Assembly (NCBI GenBank): GCA_023055425.1 | Contig: JALGPY010000008.1 | Span: 20,557,359 to 20,621,358 of the forward strand | Reading direction: 5' to 3' | Source: Linanthus parryae | Lineage: Eukaryota > Streptophyta > Magnoliopsida > Ericales > Polemoniaceae | Length of the DNA stretch: 64,000 nucleotides | Part shown: piece by piece, positions 51,738-63,484 of the stretch | Layout of the letters: every line of letters begins with the position of its first letter | Numbering within the stretch: position 1 is the stretch's first letter | Translations under genes and position numbers: made by a program | The notes under the pieces: generated by a model | The model's input: only the letters and a program-made list of their open reading frames with translations | What the model was told of the DNA's origin: nothing | Database searches by the model: none

Positions 51738-52498
51738 TGTACCTGGCGACGCTGCTCAGCAGTCGTCGCCAATCTCGCAACATGGTCTATAATGGCGCCC
51801 TTCTCCAAGTGTGGAATCCGAGATTTGGAAACCGGGTTATTACCGAAAGCTTTCTCACTACCACTGCTAATGGTTGTTTTCGAGCTCTTGTTGCTGACTT
51901 CCTTCTATCAATCGGGCTGGGTGCAGCATCTCTTGATTTCCTCTTCTCGGATGGTTTCCTCGGGGTTGGTTTTGCTGGTCCTGCAAGCTTCTTCCTCTTA
52001 TCAGTGGATGGGTCATTGGGTTCTTTGCCCTTGTCGCTGGTCCCTGTGTTCACCTTGGAAGACACTTCGTCTCCCAGCGAATTATCATATTGTCACACCC
52101 TTGTTTCTCATTGTATTATTTGCTTCTGTATCAAGTTCCATGTCCGACTCTGATCGGCTGGTTGAGTGGGATAGGCTTGTAGAGAATATGGAGCCTTCTA
52201 CACTTTTTACATCATCTAACATCCCTTCCCCTGTCGGTTTTCGGTTATTGGAAAGCTTCTTTCGCAGTGGCGGCCTGAAGGTCAGCAATTGCCCATATCC
52301 GGGTTCCTCAGCCAGTTTTTCATCAGCGGTTTTATGCATACATTCATCCATATAGTGGTTCATTCTGCCACACCATCCACATACGTGTGAAATCCTCTCG
52401 TACTTGAAGTCCGGCCAACACTTCTCTTCTAGTAGCTTGATAAACTTGCCCCTTCTCAAGGGTTTTCGTATGTCAATGCACATTACCGCGGGATACAA
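51738..52498 (-). pseudogene. LINE ORF1 fragment with zinc knuckle
   Basis: Minus-strand frame 52498-52085 with IRKPLRRGKFIKL and a CX2CX4HX4C-like CGWCGRMNHYMDEC, then a serine-rich stretch. After a frameshift near 52085 a K/R/P-rich tail continues to the ORF2 start. The DUF4283-like N-terminus is missing. Confidence 0.8.
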
Positions 52499-52499
52499 A

Positions 52500-53560
52500 G
52501 CTCAAACTTTCGAGAAATTCGATGAAGCCATGTGAAACACGCAGGAGCATGTCATGCGAGTCATCGACCTTTTATGTCATCACGGCGCGGACAAGAGGTT
52601 CAAGATGCAAGAATTTGTCATTTCCCTGGAAAAAATGGCTTACAAGTGGTTCAAGCTCCTCGAGAAAGGCTCCTTCCAGACATGGCATTACATGGTGAAA
52701 AAGTCTTACATAAAGATCTTCCATGTTAAGGAGAAAGTGACAACTATCCACCTTTAAAGAATTACCCAAAAACAACGAGACTAGTGTCACATTTATAAAC
52801 AAACTTCCATCTGAAATCCCTAAAGTACGTTGAGGAGGCGGCCATCGAACCATGGCTGATGAATATCTTCTTACAAGGGATGTGCATTGAATACAGACAG
52901 CTAAAAATCAATCATAATCTTCCCACCTCCTCCAAGCTCCCTAAAAGCACCCAGAATATTGAGTCTATCGTCCAAATCTAGAAGAAAAAAATGCTACACC
53001 GGCAGACCAAACGTTCCCTCAGCAGAACCTTCAGCAGGTCTCCTTTCAGACTCAGTCCGAACAATGATCATCACAAGCGCGAAAGGGAAATTGAGTTCAA
53101 CGCGGTTGCCTCGCCACCCAAATACCCGAAGTCACTTTCCCCCAGAAGTTTCACACTGTCGGAAGATCAATGTCGGCGCAAGCTCTGCCATACCCCCTTA
53201 ACTGCTCATTAAACAATGCAATCAATGGCCTCATGACGACATCTTGCCCGTGTTCGCGAAGTCGTCCACTGACGAAAAAATGCATAATCCTAGGTGGTTC
53301 GAATGCCATGGGGGGTCTCGCACCCCACAATTGAATGAGGACAGCCGAGGAATCTCATTGGCAGCAAGGTGAAGGAGGGAGCACTAACGATTGAAGAATC
53401 GACCAAATATGTGCGCAGCAATCCTTTCCCCTCACATGTGTCAAGGGAACCAAAAGGTAAGGATATCGTCATTGCATCATGCGAATACGAAGAATACTGG
53501 TACCAAGAGGTAACCCCGGCACAACTCTCCTCCATCTCCTTTTCTTTATCAATTCCCTAA
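52500..53560 (+). pseudogene. Ty3/gypsy gag remnant (Tat/Ogre-like)
   Basis: Frame pieces show the gag core EFVISLEKMAYKWFKLLEKG, then a W-rich region and IFLQGMCIEYRQLK, matching Tat/Ogre-type gag in order. Stops and frameshifts are frequent from 52757 on. Beyond 53220 residues near a zinc-knuckle-like CHGG and EESTKYV can still be seen. No pol follows. Confidence 0.6.
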
Positions 53561-53597
53561 CTTTGGCCCGATCCAGTTCCCTGCTCCCGCGGGAAGA

Positions 53598-53632
53598 ACA
53601 AAAAGGGGTCACCCAGAGTGACCCCTTTTTGT
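53598..53632. repeat. Perfect 15-bp hairpin
   Basis: ACAAAAAGGGGTCAC (53598-53612), loop CCAGA, GTGACCCCTTTTTGT (53618-53632). No mismatch. It lies just after the gag remnant and looks like an intrinsic-terminator shape, but in plant DNA it is more likely a structural or transposon-end sequence. Confidence 0.9.
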
Positions 53633-53639
53633 AGAAATT

Positions 53640-54190
53640 CAGAGTTCTCTAGGCAGCTTAGACCAAAATCATACTCATCTAAGTGGCGACCCTAAGCCCA
53701 CCGCAATGGCAACGCAAAAGTCTACTCACCTAAGTAGTAGCACTAAACTTATTCGCCAAAATGGCAAAAGCCTTCGTAACTCAGTAGCACTAAGACCATT
53801 CGCCGAAATGGAAAATGCCTACTCACATCAGTAGCAGCACAACCACATCCGTCGCTATGGAAGCATGAGAAGTCGACCCATTGTGGTAGGAATATGGAAG
53901 CGTACCCATTGTGGTAGCAATATGAAAGTCTACTCATCGTAGTAGCAACATAAAACATATCCGTGGTGATAGCAATACTAACCATGTCTATTAAGATAGC
54001 AAAGCTAAACCCATTCACACGCAATGGTAAAAAAAATCCCATTTCATAAACAATGGCACTAAACCCATTCACGTGCAATGGTAAAAAAAAAGCCCATTAC
54101 ATAAACTATGGCAATAAATCCATTAACGGACAATGGAAAAAAATCCCATTTCATTAACAATGGCACTAAACTCGTACATTCGCGATGGTA
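53640..54190 (+). repeat. Tandem palindrome array (CCATT..AATGG)
   Basis: Best from 54011 to 54163: six 17-18 bp palindromes CCATT-N7/8-AATGG (one reduced to ATGG) starting at 54011, 54039, 54065, 54094, 54120 and 54146. They alternate between two types, so the higher-order unit is about 54 bp. Upstream, from 53640, weaker units (CCCATTGTGGTAGGAATATGG and similar) continue the pattern. A (GA)n run follows at about 54197-54228. Confidence 0.85.
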
Positions 54191-54192
54191 AG

Positions 54193-54229
<37 letters not shown>

Positions 54230-54232
<3 letters not shown>

Positions 54233-55964
54233 ATGCTTCACAAGCAGATGCATAACAAAGAAGTCGTCTATACATGGGAAAAATAAATTAATGAGCTTAG
54301 CGCGCAAGTCCGTTCGTGCAACCAATTTAGGACTTCACAGCGTTGCAGACATCAATCAGATTCGAGGCGCCAATCCTGTGCTTCAACCTCTACAAGGATA
54401 TAACCACCCGAGGGATGTCTCGCAAGATTGAACGGCCTAGACTTGTGGTGTTGGACAGTCATATAAGTTGACATGACAGCAGCATCGACTAGCAGCCCGC
54501 CGCGGTCCAGCGAATCTGAACAATGGTCGCGGTACGAGAAGGGAGCGTGGATAGCGACGTCTTTTACCTCGCAGTACATGCTGACCCCAATGATGGAACT
54601 AAGGTTAGTCAAACCACGCTCATTGCATTGGAGTATACCTTTGGGAACGACAAATTATATAGGGAGTGCAAGAGAAAAGGAATTGTGTCAAAAACCACTC
54701 TGCATCATTGGCCGTCCACGAGCGCAAAAGCTCTAGCAAGGCCGCGCGACACATCGGATGCAACGCAAATGCCGAACCCCTACAACACCTCCTCCCTCCA
54801 TAGCAAAAGCCGACGCGCCACATTAGGGAATCAAAGAAGGCCACTGCAATGTGCGGAAATGGATCATCGCGACCCCCTTCCTCTTTGCAGCACCTGCCAG
54901 CTCGCGGTGTTCTGGAGAACCTCCAAGACATGGACAAACCAAATTTCACCCAAATGAAGGCGTCGTGACGCCGTACCCCATCTCTATTGCATCGCATCGA
55001 ACCAGCTCCCAATATGCAAGTACGCAATGTGCGAGCAACGCAAAAAAGGCACCACCGACTCATTATGTTCAAGTACGCCTTCAGCAACCATAGCCACGAT
55101 AGAAACCACATCTGGAGCCTCCGCCTGAAAAGTTCCATGAAAAAGCATGATAAACTACAACAAATAAACATGGCCTAGACACAACAAAGCAAAGAACAAG
55201 TAAAATGTCATACCATGATAGGATGAGGAGGCAATCGGCTCTCAAACCAGCAGAAGAAGAACACCAGTAAAAAGAATGCCTTCCCTTGCTCTCTTTCTCT
55301 CACTACTTATCAAAAATTCAATTGACGAGAAGAAGAAGTGGTCGAATGCTCCTAAGGGCTGGATCAATCATCCTTTTAAATACTATTCCCACATCCTTTT
55401 CAAAAAAGCTTAACCACCTGGCTTAAATTCCCTGAGAACACGCCGAACCACTGTGCTTTAATGTTATGGGGAGATGCAACAAATCGAATCCACAAGCAAA
55501 TGAAACATGTACCAAATAACTGCTCCCACATCCATACATTCATTATCCACCATTGACCAACGACAGGCCACAAAGGGTTTATCCAAAAAAGGATCCATAA
55601 ATTAGAAAGGCGGTGAAGGGATAGTTCAAGGATTGTAAAGAAAGGGCCCTGCAAAGATTGCATATCCAAAAAGGCGAAAAAGAAGACAAGACAAACCAAG
55701 AAAATTCAAAGCATTCATCATTACATTCGAAGTACGGTAAAAAAACCATCCGTACAAGGAAAAGGACTACAGCATAAACTTAGGATGTAATACAAGGTGA
55801 GCTTAAACTAAACATAAAGCAATCCGGAGCTTCAAAAGATCAGTACTTCATCCTAGCCTCGGACTATGCCTCACAATAAAATCCAGTCTACGCTTAATTG
55901 CGTCAACTATGCCAGAGTTAGGCCTCACATGATAATAAGAAAAATTGATGAAATACAACAGGCC
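54230..55964. other. Gene-free repeat-like DNA
   Basis: Moderately GC-rich between 54470 and 55100, with short ORFs on both strands and no recognised domain. It may be the rest of the gypsy element that gave the gag remnant. 55200-55960 is plain. Confidence 0.4.
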
Positions 55965-56545
55965 GAGATTCCCAGATGGTAGTATTGAAATGCTTCAAAA
56001 TTACCAATACTGCAGGATTTGTCTGCCATGTCTCATTTCTAAAGATGATCGGACCGATCTCAGGTGAATACCAACCAGTTTACTATACATACCACCTTTC
56101 CAAACAGGACTATATGTAAAATTAAGTGAGCTTCAAACTGAAAAAGTAGTACCTATAAACCGTCTGGTTTGAAACAGCCAATGTTCTAGTTCCAGATCCC
56201 TCCACATAACATGTGCAAAGTTATTTACAACTATGTTGATGCACTGCATTCACTATAGTAGTTGTAGAAGTACAATATCAGAAGCTCGATAATCATTTTT
56301 TGCCCGATAAGGATTCTCCATTATCATTGTACCTTGGAGAACTGATGATAATGGAATGTACATGCACAATAATTATGAGAATTGGAAAATGTTTACATGT
56401 AATAACTCTTAAATAATACTAACGGTACGTAATTGCTGAGAGCCTTGGTGTCACCCGTCATTTGCCAACTTGACTTTTTGCCCGACTTTGAGAAGAATTG
56501 GAGTAGTATTGGTGACACCTCTTGGGGAGTAACCTACCTTCATGT
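55965..56545 (-). repeat. Dispersed repeat, arm 2 of an inverted pair
   Basis: Reverse complement of 44840-45505 with scattered differences. The ORF 56433-56735 overlaps it and is not supported. Confidence 0.75.
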
Positions 56546-57339
56546 GGACCTACATAGGAGCCATATTGTGATCCAGAGTCATCAAGACTCTTGGTTGTAC
56601 GAAATGAAAAAAAGTATTAGGCGTCAAACACCAAGGATCAAATATACTAGGACTAGGAAGAAAAGATATAAGAAATCGTACAGGATTCCAAGATTGGACC
56701 TTAGCCAAATGTCATGGTCCATGTTTATCTACTAATATTTTTATTGGTTTATGCCTTTGGGCTATCCCATGACACCTTTTCCCACTTTAAGTTAGCTTAC
56801 TTTGGGCTCAGGAATTGTCCTAGCCCACTTAGCCCATCATATTGCCCCTTTTCTAGAAGTTTCTCATGTTGTAAGGAAGAATAAGTGTGTAGCAAGCTCT
56901 AGAATTTTCTCTTGTAAATATATAGGCTATACATGGGGAAGGTTCTAGGCCTTCAATTCTAGCCGTTATATTAATGGATCTCTGGATCCTTTAATGGGGG
57001 CAAGACCTTGTAAAAATAGGGAGGGATCATTTTTTCCAAACCATCAAAGAATTCGAAGAAGTTGTAAGCTCTCTTATCTATGATACAAGCTCTCTTCCTT
57101 CACACTTACGGTTATTTTTATCGTTGTGAATTCTAATGATTTTGGGAAGGCTGAATTAGTGCTTGCGGAGGAAATTCTTCATTGCATGATCCAGCACACA
57201 TTGAACCGAGCAGCAAAAGATTTCACATGCGGATAGATATTCTCTTTATCCGAGATATGATTGATTAAAATGCGTATCTGTTGTAAAAAATGGAGTGGGA
57301 TAAGGATAAGCGCATCCTGGATATGGACTCAATATATAA
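56546..57339. other. Gene-free DNA
   Basis: It contains an extended, weaker match to 44695-44840 around 56930-57050, then nothing recognised. Confidence 0.4.
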
Positions 57340-57783
57340 TGATTGAACTTAGGCCTACTAACTCGGAGATGATGATCCGCGAGAAAATCTCGCAGGGAGA
57401 AGTGGTTGCAGATCTCGAAGCCGATATGGTCCAAGCCAAAGCCCAGGAGCGACAAGCGAAGCGCGAGACGAACTCTCCAGACGAAGGCCGCCAAGAGGAA
57501 CTTGAAGAACACAAAGGCACAGCTCCGTACTCTGGAGGAAGCTCTGAATCAGGCAGCGATCGACCTCACGACACTCAAGAATCAAACTGGCGACCACTAC
57601 AACACCATTAACATCTCAACCGAAGATGAACTCGCTTTTGCAATTGCGTTTAAAGAAGATGGCCATTGGACCTCCTCGAAGCGATCCATCCATCTCAAGT
57701 CGAGATCTGTGTCCATTCGTCGTAGGACCGCCAATATCAGAGCTCAACTTCGCGTGTTCGGTGTGGCTGTGCGTTTCCCTTAG
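57340..57783 (+). pseudogene. Coiled-coil-like coding remnant in two frames
   Basis: A charged heptad-like stretch (ISQGEVVADLEADMVQAKAQE, shortened: VVADLEADMVQAKAQERQ) runs to about 57480, and a similar one (KAAKRNLKNTKAQLRTLEEAL) continues in the next frame to about 57600. Together they look like one coiled coil broken by a frameshift. No family is recognised. It may be gag of an unknown retroelement. Confidence 0.4.
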
Positions 57784-58050
57784 GAATTGAACCAAGCCTA
57801 TCTCTCTCTCACACACGCTCATGATGATACTTTCTCGATGATACCTGTGAAATACATTGCCTAGATATCTCTATATGTAATAAGTACTCTGTCTCTCTCT
57901 AGTTTTGCGATCTAATTCTGGATGATGATACGTTCATGATAATCTCTGGCTGGATGATGATTTGTTCATGATCATCTGTGATCGGTGGTCATTTGTTCAT
58001 GATATGTTGATACTGATGGTGGTTGATATGTTGATGTTCATGTTAATTAG

Positions 58051-58297
58051 ATATCCATGTGTGTGATTGCCTATTATTTCTCTTGTTCCAGGGGTGGATG
58101 TGTGTGATTTCCTGTTATTTTTCTTGTTCTAGTGGTGGATGTCTGTGATTACCTAATTATTTCTCTTGTTCCAGTCGTGGATGTGTGTGATTTCCTATCA
58201 TTTCTATTGATCTAGTGGTGGATTTGTGTGATTTCCTATTATTTATCTTGGTCTAGTTTTGGATTTGTGAGATTGCCTCATGTTTCTCTTCTTCTAG
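58051..58297 (+). repeat. 41-bp tandem repeat with splice-acceptor-like ends
   Basis: Six units. Each contains GGAT..GTGTGATT.CCTA, then TTATTTCTCTTGTTC and ends in CAG or TAG (AG at 58091, 58132, 58174, 58215, 58256, 58297; spacing 41-42 bp). 57830-58050 before it is also repetitive (GATGATG and TTCATGAT words). Confidence 0.88.
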
Positions 58298-58874
58298 TGG
58301 AGAATGCCACAATCACCGCCGCCACCTGCTCCTACCACCGCTGCCGCCACCTCCACCTCTATTAGAAGATGATGGATCATTGCTGCTAAAGAATTAAAGT
58401 GTTGTTGTATGCTGCTGAAGAATTGAAGTGTTGTTGTGTTGATGAGAGTTGCAGTTCTTAGTGAAAGATGGAGAATGGTGCTGGTTGCACAGTTTTGGAG
58501 CTTTCTGGGCCGGAGTTCAATTTGACACAAGTTGAAGGTCACTTTGCTATTTAATTAGACATCTTTATAAAGTCTTTAAATGTCTCTGTGCCTCAATGTA
58601 ATTCCTAAAAGTTCTGTGATAGTTGTGTAAAATAGATATTCTTGTGAATGGCTGATATTTTCTCTAGTTGATCAAACGGTCATGAATAAGACCGTTTGAT
58701 TTATCTTTTATAAGCTTCAGACTGAGGCTCTATGGTTTCTTCATGGCTTTAGCCCCAAATTTGCATCGAAGCTCTGCTGAATTTTATCTATGAAAAACGT
58801 TTGAAGTTCTTGTTGTTTTCTGTGTTTTAATCTATCTTCCTCTCTGTTGTTCAAGAAATCTCTGATTTCTTTCA
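58298..58874 (+). other. Probable copia 5' LTR region
   Basis: Ends ..TTTCTTTCA directly before a primer site. The left LTR end was not fixed (a TGTTGATGAG at about 58436 is a candidate). No ORF. Confidence 0.45.
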
Positions 58875-58887
58875 TGGTACCAGATCC
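58875..58887 (+). promoter_or_regulatory. Copia primer-binding site (tRNA-Met type)
   Basis: TGGTACCAGATCC, close to the common TGGTATCAGAGC. The gag ATG follows at once at 58888. Confidence 0.65.
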
Positions 58888-61620
58888 ATGGCTCTACCGA
58901 ATCCTTCTTCTGGTTCTTCAAACCCTTTTTACCTTCTCTCAAATATCAATCAGTTGATTCCTTTAAAGTTGGATAACTCCAACTATATCCTCTGGAAATT
59001 TCAAATATCATCTCTGCTGAAAGCACAAAATCTCTATGGGTATGTTAACGATTCAGTTGCATGTCCGTCGGAACGACTTCCACCAGTCGATGACTCCGGC
59101 GAAACAAACCCTAATCCGGCCTATGTCACTTGGGTTACTCAAGAAAAAGGCGTTCTCACTCACCTGACGGCCACTCTCACATAAAAAGCACTCATACAAG
59201 TTATTGGTAAGACCACCTCTAGATCTCTTTGGCAAGCAATGGAAAGTCGGTATGCCTCTCTGACTCGCTCGAACGTTATTCAACTTAAATCTGATCTTCA
59301 ATCGTTGAAAAAGAACTCAGATAGCATCGATCTTTACATCAAAAAAAGAAAAACCTAAGAGACGAACTTGTTGTTGCTTGTATTCATGTGAATGATGAAG
59401 ATATGCTTGTTTACATTTTAAATGATTTGCCTCCTGAATACAACACTTTTCACACTTCTCTGCGTATTCATGCTATTACTGATTTCATAATTGTTGAAGA
59501 CCTCCATGTTTTGCTTCTTGCTGAAGAACAAATGTTTGAATCTCAAGTATCTCACGTGTCTGATATGTTTGCTTCTGTCTTCATGAGCCATGTTAATAAC
59601 CCTAACTTTGCTAGAGGTCGTGGTAATGGTTATAACAATGGTACTGGTAGAGGAAACACCTTAATCAAAACCCTAACTATTCTCCTAATCCCAATTCTGG
59701 TCGTGGAATGAACAGAATGGATAACCAAGGGTTTGACAACCCTAGGGGAGGCAGTTCTGGCTACTCAAGAGGTGGCCAAACCTCATGAGGTATGTCTAAT
59801 TGGAATAATAGTTATGGGAATCAACAATCTAATTACTCTTACAATGGTGGAAACTATAACAACTCTTTTGGAAATGGTAGAGGTAGAGGAGGCAAATGAG
59901 GTGGAAAGCCTCATGTTACTTGTCAAATATGTGGTTAAGATTATCATTCTGCATTGGATTTTTGGAACATAATGGATCATGCTTATCAGGGTAAAAAGCC
60001 TTCAAGCCAATTAACTGCTACGAATGTTGTGACTCAACCTACTGCTTACCCTGAGAATCCTGGTTCTATTGATAACCCTTATGCTATTGCAAACAATTAT
60101 TAGTTAAGTGATTCTGGTGCTACAAATCCTATGACTGCTGATTTGAAGTCTCTCTCTCTCTGGTTGACAACTACACTAGTAATGATCAAGTCTCTGTTGG
60201 TAATGGTCAATTTGTTCCTATTTCTCACACTGATACTGCCACTCTTCAAACTTTTTCTTCCATTTTTCATTTACCTAATACTCTTCATGTACCTCAATTG
60301 TCTGCATATCTTCTCTTTGTTTATAAAATGTGCCTCCAACACAATTTATCTTTTTACTTTGATTCTGATTTATTCTATATTCAGGACAAGGCTCAGGGCA
60401 CAATACTCTACCAAGGGCAGAGTGTAAATGGACTTTAACCCATTTACACTCATCCTTTCAAGAGTCAAGGTCACGGTCACAGTCAAAGTCCAAATCAAAG
60501 TCAAAGTCAATACCAGTCAAAGTCAAAGCTTACTTATTTAGGAAAGAAAGTGTATAATCCTGTCTGGCATGCAAGATTGGGTCATCCCTCTGAGGAAGTG
60601 ATAAAACTCATATTTAGTACCAGTTCTTCTATTTGTAATAATTTTCAACTCTCTGATATTCACTCAGATGCAATGTGTGAACAATGCTTGAAGGGTAAAA
60701 TGTCTAGACTACCTTATAAAAAGTCTACTACTACATTTAATGATCCTCTGCACCTCATACACACTGATGTTTGGGAATTGGGGGGCTTCTAGCACTAAAG
60801 CTTTGCATGGTTATAGATACTATGTGCTCTTTATTGATGACATGTCTAGATTTACTTGGATCTTTCTTCTGCATGCTAAATCTGATCTTGTTGCTGTGTT
60901 TACCAAATTTAAATTGCTTGTTGAAAAACAAATTGGTAAACCAATCAAAATTCTAAGAAGTGATGGAGGTGGATAATATACATCTTACTTGTTCACTTCT
61001 TTATTATCTTTACATGGTATTGTTCATCAAAAAAGTTTTCCACACACACCACAACAAAATGGTGTGTCTGAAAGAAAACATAGACATATTGTTGAAACTG
61101 CTATCACTCTTCTTGAACATGCCAAATTGCCTAAACACTTGTGGTATCATGCTATTTCTACTGCAGTATGTCTTATTAATTGCATGCCTATTAAGAACAC
61201 TCAAAATAAGTCTCCTTGGGAACTGTTATGCAACATTAAACCTGATTACTCTAGATTTAAAATATTCGGTTGTGCTTGCTATCCATACTTGAGACATTAC
61301 AACTCTTCTAAGCTTGATGCCAGAACCAAAATGTGTATATTTCTGAGTTATGCTGACAATAACAAAGGCTATCTATGTTATGCAAAATCAAATCAAAAGT
61401 TTTATATTAGCAGAGATGTCATTTTCAATGAAGAACTATTCCCATATCATGATTCCTCTATTACTGCTATTCGTTCTGGTACTGATTTGAATTCTTACAA
61501 TGCTAATCCTATTATATTTTCTATAATAGGTCCCACCTCTCCTACATTGAATGCTACACTTGATCCTGTGCCACCTACATTAAATGTTGATATGAACACT
61601 GATGAGAACAATACTACACC
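58888..61620 (+). pseudogene. Ty1/copia gag-PR-INT, truncated before RT
   Basis: The order is gag (MALPNPSSGSSNPF..., with LPPEYNTFHTSL), a knuckle in ruins, protease with DSGAT, the GAG-pre-integrase finger (WHARLGHPS ... CEQCLKGK), and integrase with HTDVW, RSDGGG and NGVSERKH as the DDE residues, then the C-terminal region to SFFPYHDS-like residues. Stops at 59182-59184 and after RSDGGG (60975), and frameshifts near 59345, 59690 and 60780, break it. The region then ends abruptly near 61620: RT and RNase H are missing and unrelated GC-rich DNA begins. Confidence 0.88.
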
Positions 61621-62296
61621 TGGCGGCTGAACACGAGGACTTCGCCGGAATCTGTGGTGGCGGCTTCCTGATTGGCGACAGAGATTTCTGCGGCTGTGAG
61701 GGTGGTGGCGAGGAGTGGGGTTTCAGGGCCGGTGGTCTGGTTGCTATCGCCGGACAAGACTACCATTTCTGGCGATGTCTCGTCACTCTAGACCCTGGCC
61801 GGACCGGCGGCGGCATCCGCAGCACCCACGCCTCCAGGGACCATCCATGGTCAATTGCTGCCTCGAACTGTCCCCGTTGTCGCCATCCGGGCACTACACC
61901 GACCACCAGCAGAACCACCGCCGTCGTCCAAGCGCAACAGCCACCGCATGCAACCATGAACAGGACAATCTTCTAGGTGTCTCCTTCACCAGGTTGTAGC
62001 TTGGGTACCAATTAAATTTGGGCTATTTTTTCTCACATGTGGGCTTATTAACAACTTCAGGCCCAACTTCCCATTTCAAACCAGTTCACTACTTGGGCCT
62101 AATTTTTCTTTTAGGCCTAATAAGTTGTGGCAGCAAATATTTGAGCCTCAGGGTGATTTCGTACTACAATGTACTATTCTCAAGCCCATTCAACGTCCAT
62201 TTGATCCAGGGAAATGGGTGCAAGAGATACAAGACGTCGCGCTTCTTTTTCACTCATCCACCTTGATGACAAGGTGTTTTTCGAGCGCGGGGGAGT
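61621..62296 (+). other. 3' internal region of a gypsy-type element
   Basis: 61621-61975 is much richer in G+C than either side, with overlapping ORFs (GGG/CCG-rich) that match nothing I know. 61980-62250 is AT-richer with several GGCCCAA/TTGGGCC words. It ends in a hairpin and polypurine tract, then the 332-bp LTR. It looks like the 3' end of a non-autonomous element, joined to the truncated copia near 61620. Confidence 0.6.
62259..62296 (+). other. Hairpin plus polypurine tract (module 3)
   Basis: CACCTTGATGACAAGGTG (62259-62276): a 7-bp stem with an ATGA loop, 12 nt, then GGGGGAG (62289-62295) next to the LTR start at 62297. Same layout as the two modules in the Athila-type element, though the LTR family differs. 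Confidence 0.8.
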
Positions 62297-62628
62297 TGAT
62301 ATGGTCTGCCCTTTGATCCGGGTCAACCGTATATTATAATTATCATTAAACTAGATTACTTAGTATTATTTATATTTACTTAATTAATTATGAGTCGGTT
62401 TATTTAATTAGTTTAATTATATGTTTGTTTAATTAGTAGTAGACTGGGCCGAGCTCATTAGGTCAAGTTGTCTAGTTAGGGTTGGTGTTTTTCTATTTAA
62501 ACACTGTAATAGTTCGTCTTAATCATATGGAATAAGAATTTATTTTATTTGAATAATTTCAGTTTCTTTGTCGCCTTTTAGTTTAGTTTATCCGTAGCAA
62601 TACGTGGAAACCGTAATGGTTTGTATCA
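62297..62628 (+). repeat. 332-bp LTR (3' LTR)
   Basis: TGATATGGTC..TTGTATCA, 332 bp, same family and length as the solo LTR at 42315. It is followed by the same CACACTCTGTCC flank, so both derive from a single insertion into the LINE fragment. Confidence 0.88.
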
Positions 62629-63110
62629 CACACTCTGTCCTTTAAGACACTGCAAACCCTTTTATTCTCCCTACCAATAGAAGCTGAAAGGCCCAAATAT
62701 CTCTCATGAAATTACAAGAAGGAACTTGAAGAATGCACTGAATATTATGTTTGGCTGTATCAAACACATTAGGTGAGAACACTAAATCAGATTTCTCAAA
62801 AGTAACCATTTGTCAAGTTTTCAAACAAAAAACATTTAAATGCTTTTAAAGGTAGTGGCCTCTCCTGTAGTGGCCTTCCCGCAACTTGATTAATGAAAAT
62901 GGTAAAGCCTTCTGAGCAGATAAGATAATAAACCGATAGGGTGACAAGGGATCACCCTATCTCAAACCTCTATTTTATAGAGATTAATTTTCTTAAACCC
63001 TACTGTTCATCAAATATTTTTAGTTCTATAACATTCCTCTCCTACTTCAAATGCTGCATGTCCAGTGCCACGTGTGTGATGCATTTTCTAGCTATATGAG
63101 AATAGCCAAG
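62629..63110 (-). pseudogene. LINE ORF2 fragment, second copy
   Basis: Collinear with 42647-43960 but without the hAT, and with one further deletion of about 100 bp near 62878. Frames for RLRQGDPLSP-like residues remain near 62950. Confidence 0.7.
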
Positions 63111-63484
63111 ATCTTAACCAGATTGCTTCTTGTTTTATAACTAGTGACTGAATATTTAGTGATTTGATAATTCGGGTATCAACTTTATTGTTTAACAGAT
63201 AAGTTTGGAGGAAATTAAGGAAATTTTCAAGAGAATTGATTCATGAATTAGAAAATATAGTGTTGTGATACTGCTTTCGTGTGCCTATGCTTGAACTGGA
63301 GATGAGGACACGGTCTTTTCTCTAAATCCTTAATTCCGATTGCATTGTTGTGTTGTCACTCAGACAATAAGATTGTTTCTAAATTTATTTTCTTACATAT
63401 TGAGTATCTTTTGAGACTGTGAGATCGAGATCTTTTGGGAATAGACGCTTGAGCCGCAGTAATTGGGATATCTTTGGTATCAAC
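63111..63484. other. Duplicated non-coding DNA
   Basis: Matches 44070-44432. No ORF. Confidence 0.4.

Larger units (their letters stand above)
47618..52498 (-). mobile_element. Second LINE (plant L1 type), degenerate
   Basis: A poly(A) tail (T run 47618-47632), RNase H, zf-RVT, RT, endonuclease and ORF1 are all recognisable in order on the minus strand. The element is 5'-truncated or cut near 52498, where gypsy gag DNA begins. It is related to, but clearly diverged from, the LINE at 1-4239. Confidence 0.9.

Noticed and set aside
53598..53632. Bacterial-type intrinsic terminator
   Set aside because: The hairpin is followed by only a short T-run that is part of the stem, and every other feature says plant nuclear DNA.
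53640..54190. CRISPR array
   Set aside because: The units are degenerate palindromes with A-rich spacers of similar sequence, not identical repeats with unique spacers.
54473..55171. Overlapping ORFs of 80-183 residues on both strands
   Set aside because: No domain, no start context, and they sit in repeat-like DNA; overlapping open frames are expected in GC-richer sequence.
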